From: Tamarix chinensis | Lineage: Eukaryota > Streptophyta > Magnoliopsida > Caryophyllales > Tamaricaceae | Assembly (NCBI GenBank): GCA_030549775.1 | Contig: CM060178.1 | Coordinates: 65,400,896 to 65,464,895, forward strand | Direction of reading: 5' to 3' | Length of the DNA: 64,000 nt | Part shown: positions 20,718 to 33,391 of the stretch, one piece after another | Layout of the letters: every line of letters starts with the position of its first letter | How positions within the stretch are numbered: the first letter of the stretch is position 1 | Made by a program: the position numbers and the translations under genes | Notes under the pieces: generated by a model | Told to the model about the DNA's origin: nothing | Seen by the model: only the letters and a program-made list of their open reading frames with translations | The model's database searches: none

Positions 20718-21897
20718 TGATACGGACCCAAAGGGGGTACTCCCCCAGAGGGCCCCAGGGGTACTCCCCTGGGAAGAGCCCTAACTCCACCCAAAAGCTA
20801 GCTCAAGAGGTGAGGACTGACTCCTCTATATAAACTGCCCAAAGATCCCCTCAGTAACCGATGTGGGAATCCCACATCACCTACCCCCTTTAGACTGCAC
20901 GTTGATACGGACCGCACTTCATCAACTACTCCTCTCCTTTTAGTTTTTGATAATCGAACCCTGTTGTCTCCTAACTCATGTAATTCCACGTTTTCCATCT
21001 TCAGGGTATGTTGGGATCCGAAGCCAGATTGAGGAGTTGAGGCAACGAGCGGGGGCGGAAGCACTTTTGAACTATGTTTTTGTAATTAATTAAGCTTGAA
21101 TGTGTAACATGTGTAATCATGGTTGGAACATTATTATTTTTGTAGGGTGTGTGTGTTTAGTCGCCGATGATGATTTTACCCTAATTTTTGGAAATCCCAT
21201 TGATAGTCTCGGGTTAGGCGGAGTTGGTTATCAATGGCCGCCCTCGAGCCTAAATGAGTATGGGTAAACTTAGTCTTGTTTCCCTATTTGCATTGAATTC
21301 AGGATCGGAATTATCTCGTTATAATCGCCTCTTGAATCTAATGAAAATAGGAGAATAGCGTTAACCTCTTTTTAAGCTAAGTTTGGGTTGAACCAAAACT
21401 TGAGCCCAAGCCCAAGTTTTGGCCCAACCGGCGGGTGACCCGTCGTGCCCTAGTTACCCACCTATTTAATCCTTCTTCCTCCTTCGGGGAGCGCCGATCG
21501 CTTTTCTTTTGCTCCCCTCTTGGTGGCTCGACCCCGTTTCTCTTTTTCCCTGTTGATGACCGTTGCAGGTCACCATCGACGCACGTCCACCTTTACCTTC
21601 CCCGGATCTTGTCCCTGACACCAAATCTGAGGCCCTAGGTCAACTGTTTTCTCACCTTGCCCTCTGCCCCTTCCTTTTGGTTCTCGATTCCCGTCATATA
21701 TATCGGGCGGGGTTTGCTTGTAAAGGTCGAAGGTTTTTTGGAATGAAATTTCTCGGGTTTTTCCCATTAGTTCGCACACAAATCCGTTGAAGTATCAACG
21801 TCTGATTCGGAGATTACTCCGGTTCAGGGGGAAACGAGTACGTTCCCGACCCCCGTTTAACGGATCGAGTACGATCCGGTTAGTCGGGTTCGTATCA
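20718..21897 (+). mobile_element. LTR of a truncated LTR retrotransposon
   Basis: It begins TGATACGGACCC exactly where the telomere-like array stops and ends GGGTTCGTATCA, giving short inverted termini TGATACG/CGTATCA. A primer-binding site follows at once. A second TGATACGGACC at 20903 is an alternative start, which would make the LTR 995 bp; the first 185 bp would then be another fragment. A TATA-like CTATATAAAC lies near 20828. No partner LTR or pol was seen. Confidence 0.7.
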
Positions 21898-21899
21898 TC

Positions 21900-21911
21900 T
21901 GGTATCAGAGC
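21900..21911 (+). other. Primer-binding site, initiator methionine tRNA
   Basis: TGGTATCAGAGC lies two bases after the LTR end and is the standard plant retrotransposon site complementary to the 3' end of initiator tRNA-Met. Confidence 0.9.
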
Positions 21912-22420
21912 TATCCTCAGTCAAACCTCCCTGCAGTCTTGCATGCCGATCGCCGACAGAGGCAGCACGAGGACGTGTAAAAAGAAATTACGCATCGACA
22001 GCATCAAATCTACCTATTCCATACACCAAAAAAAGGAAACAAATCCATTTTTAGCTAAAACATCACTATAAAATAATCATCCCAAGGAAAAGAATGAACA
22101 TAACTCAATTTTCCGATGCACCAAATACTACCCAGAAAAATAAATTTATTTCACCGCCCTGCAATTAAGATTTGACAGAGACAAAGCAAAATAGTAAAAA
22201 AAATACTAAAATAAAATGAAATGTACCTAGATAAACTCGTTTCCCACAATTCCTTAACTAATCAATCCAAACAAACAAATTAATTAATTAATAAAATAAT
22301 GATATAAATTTGAACCACCTAATCAATCCAAAACTCAAATTTACCAAAATTGATATGATATAAGTTTCCACTCAAACTAACCAAATATTTGATTCCCAAT
22401 ATCTCGTCGGTCAATAAAAA
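21912..22420. other. Truncated retroelement interior, then AT-rich DNA
   Basis: About 70 bp of leader-like sequence follow the primer-binding site before similarity to any element is lost. The remainder is AT-rich with no supported gene. Confidence 0.5.
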
Positions 22421-23000
22421 GTAGAGGTGGCAATTGAGTTGTGTTTAGGTCAGTTATAGCAGGTCAATCGAATTATTTGAGGGTTATTTTTCTTTGTGGG
22501 TCAGTTGTGGGTGAGGTCAAGCCATTTTATTGTTTGGGTAGTTGCATATCTAGGTTGTATTGAGTTAAATTACTGTGACAATTTGGGTTTGGATTCAGCT
22601 AGTTCTGGTTCAGATCATTTCTATTAAACTTCATAGGTTGGCTTAGGTTTGAGTCATTTGAATTAATTTAATAGATCATATACTTTTGGGCTTTGATGGA
22701 TCGGTTGGATCGGGCTCTCTCATTCATTCATGCACCACTCAAGTGTTATTTGAATATCATTGTCCTAGTTCTAGTGAAAAATTACATTTCTTTACTACAT
22801 TGTTTTGTTACCTTTGCTGATGCTGCTTTATAGTGCCTACATGCATCCGATCAGATGCCTATATTCATCTTTATTCAACCATCTCAACATTGGGAATAAA
22901 AAATAATAATAAAAAGGTTGGCCAACACGATCACATGAGCTACATAGTAGTATTACCTTATATACCTTACATTCTTCTAATCATGCTCTGCGTATGGTGA
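22421..23000. repeat. Dispersed repeat shared with the right edge of the window
   Basis: About 22590-22990 aligns with 63600-64000 at high identity, for example CTCATTCATTCATGCACCAC and CAACCATCTCAACATTGGGA in both. The left part starts TAGAGGTGGCAATTGAG, which resembles termini of plant hAT-type non-autonomous elements. Class unproven; no coding potential. Confidence 0.6.
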
Positions 23001-23082
23001 ATACTTACTACATATTCTGATGGCTAAAACTTTTAAGTTGACCAACAAGCTATGACATGAGTTGTGGTGAAAACTAAAATAG

Positions 23083-23350
23083 TGTTGGATAAAAGTGATT
23101 GTACACATTTCCTTAGGCTCTTCATGAGCTTAATAATGTATCATAAATATTTTTATCACTCCTATTTATCTCCATTGATAATTGTACAATAATATTCATT
23201 GTGACTCCTTACCTTTCACTCTCTTTTCTTGTGTTATAAGTAAGTGAATTGTGAAATGAGAAGAATGGTAGAAGAACGATATTTTCTTTCATTACCAACC
23301 TTCTAGCTTTTCTCTTAAGTGTGTTACATATTTTTTCTTATATTATTACA
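23083..23350 (+). repeat. Copia-2 5' LTR
   Basis: It starts TGTTGGATAAAAGTGA and ends TTATTACA. It matches the 3' LTR throughout, including CCTTTCACTCTCTTTTCTTG and AGAATGGTAGAAGAACGATA. The short length is typical of many plant Copia LTRs. Confidence 0.85.
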
Positions 23351-24370
23351 TGTTATCAGCATGATTATTTTACGTGAGAAGATTTTTAACCCTAATTTTT
23401 TTTAATTCTTTGGTTACCATCAACACTACGTTCTTCTTTCAATTTTAGTCATATTTTAATTATTTCAATTTTCTTGTGTAGTGCATACATTTTATTATAA
23501 TAAAATCATTATTATATGGTGATATATATCGTTATCATGCACATTAATATTTATTTTATTTTTCATCACACGTGTTTTATTTCATGAAAGTATGAGGTGT
23601 GATTCCTATTTTTAATTAATTATCGATTATAGCACTTTGAAATTATAGTATCACGATTCACGATGCTTCATTTACATGCTACCACTCTATCTTAACCTAC
23701 GTATATATGCATAGAGCCGATACTTTGTTGTTTATTGGTCATATTGTATAAATATTGTATTACTTTTGCTGAGGAATGGTCATATGAATCTACTAATATT
23801 TTATACTTTCAAACTGGTAATCAATACAGTTTTTGAAAATTTCGATTTGTGTCAGATTACTGCTAAAGGATAACTTAACCAAGCTATGTATTTTTTATGT
23901 GATTTTACTGAGCATGGTAATATTACAAATATGAGTCTTATTTTAGATTTAATACTAGCAGTTATTATATATACGATACTATATTATATCACAAAAAAGG
24001 GGGTGATAGATTAGTGGTCTTATCGCCTATCACTACATACATAAAAAATGGGATGAATTTGTGGTCTCATCGCCCATCTTCGTATATAAACTTCCATCAC
24101 GGGAGGTTGATGGGAAGACCACTTAACGTGGTTATATAATCTAATCTGTGCAAACCTCCATTACTTGAAGCTAATTAAGGGCCACCAAATATGGCTAATT
24201 TTTCCCACGTACATGAAGTATGGTTGAGTGATTCATGAATCTCCAAACTAACTATTTTATTTACAATCATTTTACTATTCTATAATTTATTTTTCAGTAA
24301 TTTACTTTTTTTACAATTTTTATTTCTCATTATATATATTTTGCACTTTATTTTTATAGTTGACAAAAAA
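23351..24370 (+). other. Copia-2 leader between LTR and gag
   Basis: This AT-rich non-coding stretch begins with TGTTATCAGCAT, a decayed form of TGGTATCAGAGC. Its last 370 bp also occur in the relic at 4495-4860. No gene is seen. Confidence 0.6.
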
Positions 24371-24955
24371 ATGGCTAACCTTATAAAGTTGTAATTTACT
24401 GCATTAGATGTGACTGAAAGGAATTATTTATCTTAGGTCTTAGATGCAAAACTCCACTTAGCCAGTACTGGGTTGGATGAAACTATAAAAGAAGGCTTAA
24501 ACACGTCCGGACAAGACTAAGCAAAGGCGATGATTTTGCTACACTATTATTTACATAAGAGCCTTAAAAATCAGTATGTGAGTGTTAAGAGCCCATAAGA
24601 ACTTTGGAAGAGTCTTACAGATTGATTTGATCACTTGAAAATAATTATCCTCCCTTGTGCCCGATCTCAATGGATGCACTTGTGGTTGTAAGATTATAAA
24701 ATAGTTAATGAGTATAATTCATACATATTTAAAATTATCTCAAAGTTAATGCTATGTGGGTTGCATGTCATTGATGATGAGATGTTGGAAAGTTCCTTCT
24801 CTACCTTTCATGCTAAAAATATGGTCCTCTGGCAATAGTAGAGAGCATAATTTCAAAACTTACACAAATCTTATCTCATGTCCAATTTTAGTAGAGAAAA
24901 ATAATCAACTTCTCTTGAATGATCGTCAAACATGATCCACTAGTTCAACACCACT
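24371..24955 (+). pseudogene. gag: Copia-2 gag, 5' part
   Basis: It starts MANLTKL at 24371 and, with shifts, reads as a plant Copia capsid region (motifs like LKNQYVSVKSP and a tract equivalent to W-x3-L-x-D-x-F-D-H). Several stops occur. It is cut at 24955 by the insertion of a 5-kb solo LTR and resumes at 29930. Confidence 0.7.
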
Positions 24956-25663
24956 TGTAACACCTTAAAAATTCAATACTGAAAATTTTCCTTTTTTTTA
25001 AAAGATATAACGGAAGTAAGGAAAATAAAACTATAAAATTCAGGGATATTACCGCTATGATCAGTACAAGCCCGACCCCAACTAGTCTCATACTAACCAC
25101 AAGGCTAAAGAAGAATTTCCATCAACCATTAGTCAAACGTAAAATAATAATTCATAAAAGCATGTAAATGTTCGTAATACGGAAATTAGAATATGTATAA
25201 AGAGTTTACAAACCAAGAGTCCATAATTAAAGTCTCCAAAGGGGTAAAGGTACTCTACTATAAAAGATAATTGAAATAAACCAATTATAAGGTATAAGTA
25301 TAGAAAAAGGAAATCCTACCAAGTCATTAGCAAAGTCCAAGCTCAGCTCATAGCCTCGCTCGATACCTCATAAGCATCGAAGATGATATCTTTTACCTAC
25401 ACCAATTCAGACGGGCCCTCTGCTTGTGGGAATGAGAAGCACCTATGAAACTGGTGGTAAGTATGCTATGTACTTAGTAAGGTAACCATACATATAGGGC
25501 CAAACACACAAAGGCATATAACACATGCATAATCATATAGACAACATACAAATAATACAAAAAATAAAGGCTGAGCTATAGTCCGGATAAACTTATTCTT
25601 TAAATCTACGATCAATACTCTTTTCACACCATACTCATTATCAATCCATGTGAGTGCGAGAAC

Positions 25664-26006
25664 CCCACTATTATAGCCGGTGGACCAGAAACATACAGGA
25701 TATGAAGCTCCTGACCACTATTATTGTCGGTGGATTGGTCTCTAAGGCAAAGTGTTTTGGCCACTATTATTCACCGGTGGACTGGTCTGGCCCTGACTCT
25801 CATAGTGTTTTGCTATAAATACTTAGTGTCTTTCCCATGTCTTATCACAATTACGTTCGGTTTGTTGAGCATGGAATCCCCCACTATTATAGCTCATGGA
25901 CCAAAAACATATAAGACAAAATGCTTCTAAACACTATTATTATCGGTGGATCGGTCTCCAAGGCACCCCGACTCCTAGCCACTATTATTCACCGGTGGAT
26001 CAATCT
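25664..26006. repeat. Six-copy hairpin motif CCACTATTAT...CGGTGG
   Basis: The motif CCACTATTATTCACCGGTGG and variants recurs at about 25664, 25715, 25761, 25881, 25931 and 25978, each able to pair CCAC with GTGG. Spacing is irregular (45-120 bp). It lies within the solo LTR and its function is unknown. Confidence 0.8.
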
Positions 26007-26764
26007 GGGCCCGATTCAACAATCTTCCTCTTTAAATGGTTAGTATCTCTTTTTATCTTATTTGACAAGTTTTCACCCTAGAAATACATGTCACCAACCA
26101 TCTACTCTTATTCTCCCAAGGGGAATCATCCTATATATTAGGACTCTTGCACCTCCTAACACACCCCAACATCCTTTCCTTATTCCACTTTCTCATCCTA
26201 GATCCCAACTCCTAAGTGTGTGGGTCAAGCTCCACTACCTTATGCCATCCTAGTCCACTCACTATCTTCTCCTAGGGTTTTCCCTTGAAACCTTAATTGG
26301 GCCTATGTGGCCCAATCTTCTCTGCCTCACTCAACTAAAGCTCCTTTACTACCCTCACACATCACCTCACTTAGATTCAACCTCCATCATTTTGCTTTAC
26401 TCTCCAAAACACTTGTGACCATGAAACCCTAGTTGGCCACTCCAAACCTTAGCACATTTCTTTTCCATATGTTACTCCTCTATTTCTCACCTGCCATCCT
26501 TTATTTCCCGTAACACCCATACTCACGATACACATGATATTCTTCCACTCTCATCCCATATTCCACTCACCCTCAAATATTTTTACTTTCATAACCACCT
26601 CTAATTAGGGCTTTCCTCCCAAACTCTAGCTAGGTTTCCTATGCACCCTTATACCAACCTACGTACTATTTTTCACCTAAAGCATCCAATCACCCCAACA
26701 ACTCTTCCCTTACCTTACTTACACCTGAAGGTAAATTTTCTCTCATAAAGATCATTCCCATGGA

Positions 26765-27008
26765 GACTCCATCCATCCCATAAAAACCCTAGAAATTCCC
26801 ATGCAACTCCTTTTATCCCATGTAAGCCCTAGAAATTTCGATACAACTCCTTTTATTCCATGCAAACCCTAGAAATTCCCATGCCAACTCCTTTCATTCC
26901 ATGCAAACCCTAGAAAACCCCATGCAACTCCTTTCATTACATGCAAACCCTAGAAATTCCCATGCAGCTCCTTTCATTCCATGCAAACCCTAGAAATTCC
27001 CATGCATA
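26765..27008. repeat. About six-copy minisatellite, 39-40 bp unit
   Basis: Tandem units contain AACCCTAGAAATTCCCATGC followed by AACTCCTTTCATTCCATGC, with few differences between units. It is internal to the giant solo LTR. Confidence 0.85.
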
Positions 27009-27659
27009 GTTCACCCCACTCTTTTATTTTGTTCATGATTCTCCTTTTATTTGCCCCCTTATGGATCATGAGATAATTAGTTCAATTCCATATCCCTTTT
27101 ATCAACTCACTTCCCTCTTTTTCCTTTCTCATCCTTTCACCTTATATTATATTATTAAACACCCTAGAATGCATGTCCCAAAGGGCTACATCATATAACA
27201 TCATAAGCACAACACATATATTATACACATGCCATAAGAAAGCCACATAAGCATTCCTCAACTCCAAACTATGCTACACGTAAAACAGTCATAATAATCA
27301 TAAGGTACACAACATAACATAGCTCATAGCATACAAGGGATATAACACACACACAGAGGGCCTTAGCTACATCCTTACCTAACATGATATTGGTCTTGGA
27401 GCACACTCCTACGCCTCCTTAGGATTTTGACTTGATTCACCTATAAGGAGGAAAAGCTAAGGATTAATTTTCCTCTTACCAAAATTACCATTACATCCTA
27501 CCTTACCCTTAGCATTGCCAAATATTAGGGTTACTAATATTAATAGTAGTTTTATAAGTAAAAGTAGGGTTATTATTCTTAAGGTAGCTAACTATGTTAT
27601 TACTAGTCAAAATAGGTCTTAAGAGGTACATAAGTTCATGTTAAAGTACTTATAGCAAT

Positions 27660-28395
27660 ATTTATATTATTAAATATAATATCTTAATATTACTACTACT
27701 AACAATAATAATAGTTGTAGTGATAATACTAATAACAACCCAAATCTTATTAACAATAATAATATTATTAGTAATATTAAAGTAGTGATAAAAATGATAC
27801 TAATAATAATAATAAAGCTAGTAGAGATAATAATATTAATGGTATAGGTAATATTAATAATAAAGGAAAAGTAGCAATAATAATAATAATAATAACAACA
27901 ATAACAACAACAACAACAACAACAACAATAACAATAGTGATATTAAAAATAGTTATAATCTTAATAATAATACAAGCAAGAGTCCTAATAATCATAATAT
28001 TGGTAACTTTAGCAATAATATGGCCAAGTATAAAAATAGTGATATTGATAATAATAATAATAACAACAACTATAGTAACAATAATAATAAAAGTGTTAAG
28101 AGTAACACTAATAATAATAATAATAATAATTGGATGGTAAATAATAATATTAGGGTTTGAATGTTTATAATAGCAATAAAAGTGATAATATATAAAAGTT
28201 GGCATTAATAATAATAATAATGATGATGATGATAATAAAAATAATAATGATATTAATAATAATGAAAATAATGATAATCATAATAATAATAATAAAAATA
28301 AGGTTTCGACCCTTTTATAATAATAATAGTATTAATATTCTGAAGTTATTTATAATAATAAGGATAATAACAACAACAACAACAACAACAAAATG
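27660..28395. repeat. AAT/AAC trinucleotide-rich tract
   Basis: Some 700 bp consist mostly of AAT, ATT, AAC and GAT triplets. The isoleucine/valine-rich open frames on both strands are an artefact of this composition. Confidence 0.85.
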
Positions 28396-28439
28396 AATAC
28401 AAGCAAAAGAGATAACATTTGAGTAAATAAGGTTTTAAT

Positions 28440-29540
28440 GGTTGAGGTACCAATTATGGTTGGTGGTGACCAGGCAGCACCAACGGCAGTGGTGGAGGGA
28501 GAAGAGGGGGTGTAAAGTTTGTTGTTTAGGATAGGAGAGGAGGAATGAGAAGGTGATTGAGGTAGTGGAGGATGTCCTAGGTTGAGAGGGATGGAATGGT
28601 GGTGGTGATGCAACTAAAAGGGCAGCGCAGGCGGTGGTGGAGTGGTGGTATAAGGTGGTGGAAAAGGAAGAAGAGAGAAGGAGAGGGATGAAGGCAAAAA
28701 GGAAGGTAGGGGGAGGTAAAGGAGGTTCTACTGATGGTTTTGGGTGATAGAGAGAACGGTGGTTGTGGCGGGAATGGCGGCGGACGACGATGCAAAGGGC
28801 GATGGTGGGTGAGATGAGGTTGATCGGGAGATAACTTTGTACAGCCAAGGAGGCTCGTGTAAGAAGAATCAAGGGTGGTGAGTGGTGTAGTTTAGTGGAT
28901 GGTGGTGCAGGGAGTGTTTTGGGGGTGGTTCGAGCGATTGCAATGGGGAAGACAGTTGAAGAGGCGGCGGTGCACAAAGGGAGAAAATTCTAGGTATAGA
29001 AAAAGATCGAATAGGGGGCGGTTGAAGGGTATTTATAGGCCATGGAAGGGGGGAAATGATAGAGGGGGAAGAGGGGAAGAGAATGGCACTTGTGGCATGC
29101 TGCCGACTGGCGGCGCATAGCTAGTACAGACCTACAAAGTTGTAAGTGTATCAGCTCAGGAAGGGAGAAAGGAAGGGGGAGAGGGGCACGCGTGAGGAGA
29201 GAGAGAGGGTGATTGGGTCGAGAAGGGAGAGGGAATGACGTGGAAGAGAGGGGAGGAGGTAGGTCGATGTGCGGCATTGTAAAGGCTGCGTGCCTACACA
29301 AGGAAGAGGGGAAGACGAAGGGTAGGGGAAGAAGGAGGGCCAGGGGAGGAAGGAAGAAGAAAGGGGCAGACCGGTCGACCCAAGGGAAAAGAAGGAAAGA
29401 AAAAGAAAGGGAGAGCCGGACTGGGCAACAAGCAAAGGAAAAAAAAGAAGGGTCGGTGCGCCTTGGGTTGCTCAAAAGGAAAGGAGAGGGGGGATGGTTT
29501 AGGCCACTTGGGTCGGCTGGCCTAAATTAAGGTAGGAAGG
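28440..29540 (-). other. Purine-rich tract of the giant solo LTR (pyrimidine-rich transcript leader on minus strand)
   Basis: The plus strand is G/A-rich and the long overlapping open frames follow from lack of A/T-rich stops, not from conserved protein. The other giant LTR has a C/T-rich block at about 55080-55700 in the equivalent place. A transcribed leader is the likely role (inference). Confidence 0.5.
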
Positions 29541-29929
29541 AAAAAGAAAAGAATAAAGAATAGGCTGTAAAGAAAAAAAAGGAAAAGAAGGGGAAAAAGG
29601 AAAAAGAACAAAGAAAAAAATAGATAGGTTAGGGTATTTAGAACATTTTTGTATCTTGGAATATTTAAGATAATAATATTTTAATAAAATAATAAATAAA
29701 TTTTCCTTTTAGATTAATTTAGGATATTTTGAATGATTTTTCCCTTGATTCCATTTTAATTAGCAAAATACCTAATTATTCCTAATTAAATTATTTATTA
29801 TTTTCCTCTTAATTTAGCCCTAAATTACTTCCTCTTAGTTTAATAAAATAATTTATTTAACTAATTTTCCTAATAAGTCTTGATTTTTCAATAATTCCCT
29901 AAATTAAGATTTTGGTGTATTTCGCCACT

Positions 29930-30384
29930 GCCTGAAACTCATGCAACATTTCCTGAAGTGAATGTTGCTTCCTCTAGGAGGAGATAAAATAATGGTCACC
30001 CACATAGTCATGATCATTGGCATAGGCAAATTCATGGGTATAAGAATACTCGGATCAACTTGGATATCTAGAAGAAAATAAGGGGAAATCCACAAAAAAT
30101 TATCCACCAAAGAAGTATGAAATTCCAAGTAAAAGTGTTTGTCATAGGTGTGGAGCATCAGGGCATTGGGCCCATGCTTGTGGTACTTCCCTACACTTGG
30201 TAAAACTATACCAAGACTCTATGAAAGGAAAAAGGAAGGAGACCAATCTTGTGGAAGCTAGAAGCTCTGAGAATACCCACCTAGAACATCTAATTTTGTC
30301 TTAGATAATGTGAATCATGCTATGAATCTCCTAGATATTGGGTTCCCTTTCGGTGATATTTTCGATGGCAGTTGTTTGTTTGAT
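29930..30384 (+). pseudogene. gag: Copia-2 gag, 3' part with zinc knuckle
   Basis: Gag resumes after the solo LTR. Near 30130 it reads VCHRCGASGHWAHACGTS, a complete CCHC knuckle, then a tail like KLYQDSMKGKRKETNLVEA. The reading closes soon afterwards. A non-coding spacer to 30540 separates it from the protease region. Confidence 0.75.
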
Positions 30385-30540
30385 TAGAGAGTTTTGAAGT
30401 CATATTGTGTTTTTTTTTCTTTTTCAGTAATTATGTTGCAGGTTTTTTCCTCTTCTAATATTATGCATGATATGTACTTTTCTTATTATAAATAAAAGTA
30501 TGATGATTATAATTATGTTTTATTTTACACTTTAGTAGAA

Positions 30541-31517
30541 TGGCTCAAGATAATCTCAAGATGAATAGTGGAGATTTATGTCATGTAGATAGTGCCACTA
30601 ATCATACTAATCTCAAGAGTAATAGATTTTTTTTCCACTCTACAAATGAAAAAGAAAAATGTGGCCACTATATCTAGCATTACTAATCTCTTAGAAGGCT
30701 CCAGTAGAGCTTCTATTTTGCTCCCCGTTGGGCAAGATTAGCCATAAAGAATGTCTTATTATCGAGTAAGTTATAGTGAAACTTGCTCAATTACAAGGAT
30801 ATTCGACAAAATGGATATCACATAAAAATCACCTATAAGGATGGTGTCAAATACATTTACTTTATGTCTTATAAGATTGGTTAAAAGCAAATTTTGAAAA
30901 AGATGACAATGTGCACATTTAGGCTATATGACACTTTTATACATCCCATTGAGTCCCATAGTGTCACTTTCCAGAAGGTAGTTGACCAAAACACATTCAT
31001 TATGTGGCATGATAGACTTGGTCACCTAAGGGAAACAATGATACTTAAAATCATTAAGCATTCATATGGACACCCACTAAAGAATTTGAAGATTTTTTCT
31101 ACAGGTGCTCTAAACAGGCACGGTGTGTTTCCTTGGCAAATTGATAACAATGCCATCAATAACAAAAGTAAATGTAGAATCTCTCATATTCCTTGAACGC
31201 ATTTAAGGAACCATATGTGGGCTAATAACACTGTCATGTGGACCATTTATATATTTTATGGTGTTGGTTGACGCATTGACCCGATGGTCTCACATAAGTC
31301 TATTGTCCACAAGAATTGTGGCATTTGCAAGGATTTTAGCCCAAATAATTAAATTAAGGGATCATTTTATTGACTATCCAAATAAGAAAATCAAGTTGGA
31401 TAATGTAGGGGAATTCACATCCTAAGGTTTTGATAACTATTATCTATTAATTAGGATTGCAATACAGCACCCGGTGCCTCACATTTATACTGAAATTATC
31501 ATAGTAGAGTCGTTAAT
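30541..31517 (+). pseudogene. pol: Copia-2 protease and first part of integrase
   Basis: The stretch begins MAQDNLKMNSG. The protease core CHVDSATNHTNLKS carries the aspartate in DSAT in place of DTG/DSG. GAG-pre-integrase follows as MWHDRLGHL and SYGHPLKNLK (about 31005-31090), then integrase pieces (IKLDNVGEFTS). Stops and shifts are frequent. It is interrupted at 31517 by a solo LTR and continues at 32534. Confidence 0.75.
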
Positions 31518-32533
31518 TGTAACACCCCAAAATTTACTACCTAAAATTTTCATTTTTAAGCGGAAGCATTAACATAATATAGTAGATGTTACCGCCACAC
31601 ATAGCACGAGTCTAGTCCATACCTCTCTCGTACTACGTGCAAGGCTAAAACTTTACATCGAGTAAATCAAAATTTATAAAATAGATATAAGTAGCAAAAG
31701 ACTAAAATAATTTAGGTATAATAACAGAGTATGGAGTATATGCTCCAGATAATACAATATAGAAAAAGAGATAAGGTGGTTGAAAGAGATGAAGAGTCCA
31801 AAAGCAATATAAAAAATCTAGGGCATATAACATGTGAGACCTTGGATAGAAATAACTCTACGCCCTAACCCCAGGGGTATAAACCCGCATCACTTTGTCT
31901 AGGGAACCTCCTCAAAGTCAACAGGAACATCATAATATACCTGTGACACAAAGTCTACAAAAGTGTAGTATCAGTATGCATCTTGTACTGAAAAACACAA
32001 CTATCCTAAAAAGATAGCATTGAGTGCGAGGGCCATGCGAAGAAAGCAATAGAGCATATACTACCAAGATAATATCATGCTTATGTATATATGTTAATTG
32101 AGAACATGAAACTCAACCTTCAAGCATAAAATAATGTAATATGAATGTATGGGTAGATGGGATCCATTGGTTATTGTATTTTATCATTGTGATCACAACC
32201 AATTTATTATATTATCTTAAGGACGAGGACTCAAAGAAACCATAACAACTAATCTAGTACTTGAATGGTACTAGCCCTAGTTGGCCCGCACAGAAACGTA
32301 ACCAGACCACCAACTAATACGACTCCTATTCACTTAAGAATGCATACCCCCTATAGGGTCGAAATATATTGAGACACCTATAGAGTAGAAAAGGGCCTCT
32401 CTAGACCTCGTTAGGCACCCGGGATTACATAATAAAAACACCAAAAATGGGAAAGAAAGGAATTGGAATGGAAGAAGTGAAATATAAAATATTACTCTTT
32501 ATAAAATTAAATTTAAAAATATGGGATATTACA
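31518..32533 (-). mobile_element. Solo LTR (1.0 kb) inserted in Copia-2 integrase
   Basis: It begins TGTAACACCCC and ends GGGATATTACA, matching inverted termini of LTR type. TTAAT is directly repeated on both sides (31513-31517 and 32534-32538). The left block (GCGGAAGC ... GTTACCGCCACAC) is shared with the two larger solo LTRs in this window. No internal genes are present. Orientation is inferred from that block. Confidence 0.88.
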
Positions 32534-33374
32534 TTAATTAAGCGATTGCAAACGATAACTTGACCCTTGTTGATGAGGTTGAAGTTACCTACGTCAAATG
32601 GGGGCATGCAATTTTTCAAGTAAGGCTTAAACAAACTGCATATCATGAGTATTTCCCTCTACAACTTATCTCTAGAAGAGAGCCTGTCATTTCTCATTTT
32701 TAAGTTTTTGGATGTATGGTGTATGTCCTTATTCCTCTTCCACAATGATTTAAACTAGGGCCATAGAGAAGATTGAGAATTTATGTGTGCTATGAGTCCC
32801 ATTATATCATAAATTGCCTCGAACCTAAAATTAGTGATTTATTCACAGCCAGGTACGTAGGCTATCATTTTGATGAAATAGTCTTCCCGACCATAGGGGA
32901 GAAGAGAAGGAAAAGGAGATCGTTAATAAAAATATTACATGGAATACTACCTCTATACAATTTGTAGATCCTATCACTAATCAAAGAGAACTTGAAGTTT
33001 AAAGGATAATACACTTACAAAATGTAGCCAATAAGCTACCAGACGCCTTTACTGATGCCAAGAAAGTGACGATGTCACATATACCAATTGAAAATGCTCA
33101 AATTCGTATAGAGGTCTCTATAGGGGCTCCATCTCAACCAATAGCAAGAGGGTCACAAGTAAGACAAAAGTGTGGTAGACCACTTGGCTCTAAGGATTCT
33201 AATCCTAGGAATAGGAAATAATCCACAAAAACTCCAAAAGTTGTTAATGTGGTGACTCATAATGATAATGATAAAATCCCTAAAGATGTTTTATTAGAGG
33301 ATTATGATACAAAGATGATGATAGAGAAAATAGAAATTATGAGATATTAATTAATTATGCTACCACCGGAAGTG
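32534..33374 (+). pseudogene. pol: Copia-2 integrase C-terminal part and linker
   Basis: Resumes with a shifted reading typical of the integrase C-terminus (KRLQTIT, then RIYVCYESHYIINCLEPK, and LFTARYVGYHFDE near 32850). Further linker sequence runs to the CACTA insertion at 33375. Frame breaks are numerous. Confidence 0.75.
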
Positions 33375-33391
33375 CACTACCACGGAAAGGG

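Larger units (their letters stand above)
24956..29924 (-). mobile_element. Giant (4.97-kb) solo LTR inserted in Copia-2 gag
   Basis: It begins TGTAACACC and ends GGTGTATTTCG (probably decayed from ...CA). The pentamer CCACT stands directly on both sides. The related uninterrupted sequence at 5430-5460 shows that removing the block and one CCACT gives a continuous alignment. No pol genes are present. The block next to the left end (CGGAAG ... TTACCGC) is shared, inverted, with the right end of 54507-58222, so this LTR is read on the minus strand. It contains a purine-rich tract (28440-29540) that is the counterpart of the pyrimidine-rich tract in the other LTR, plus several minisatellites. Confidence 0.82.

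Noticed and set aside
20798..21790. Open frames within the LTR next to the telomere-like array
   Set aside because: LTR termini and the tRNA-Met primer site show this is LTR sequence; the frames have no domain.
25664..27008. CRISPR-like array
   Set aside because: Eukaryotic LTR context, no uniform repeat/spacer lengths, no cas genes.
27777..28396. Isoleucine/valine-rich open frames on both strands
   Set aside because: Produced by AAT/AAC trinucleotide tracts inside a solo LTR; no domain or sequence complexity.
28435..29530. Overlapping long open frames in several frames
   Set aside because: Low-complexity purine-rich LTR sequence gives few stops; proteins are Pro/Ser/Leu or Gly/Arg/Glu repeats without domains.
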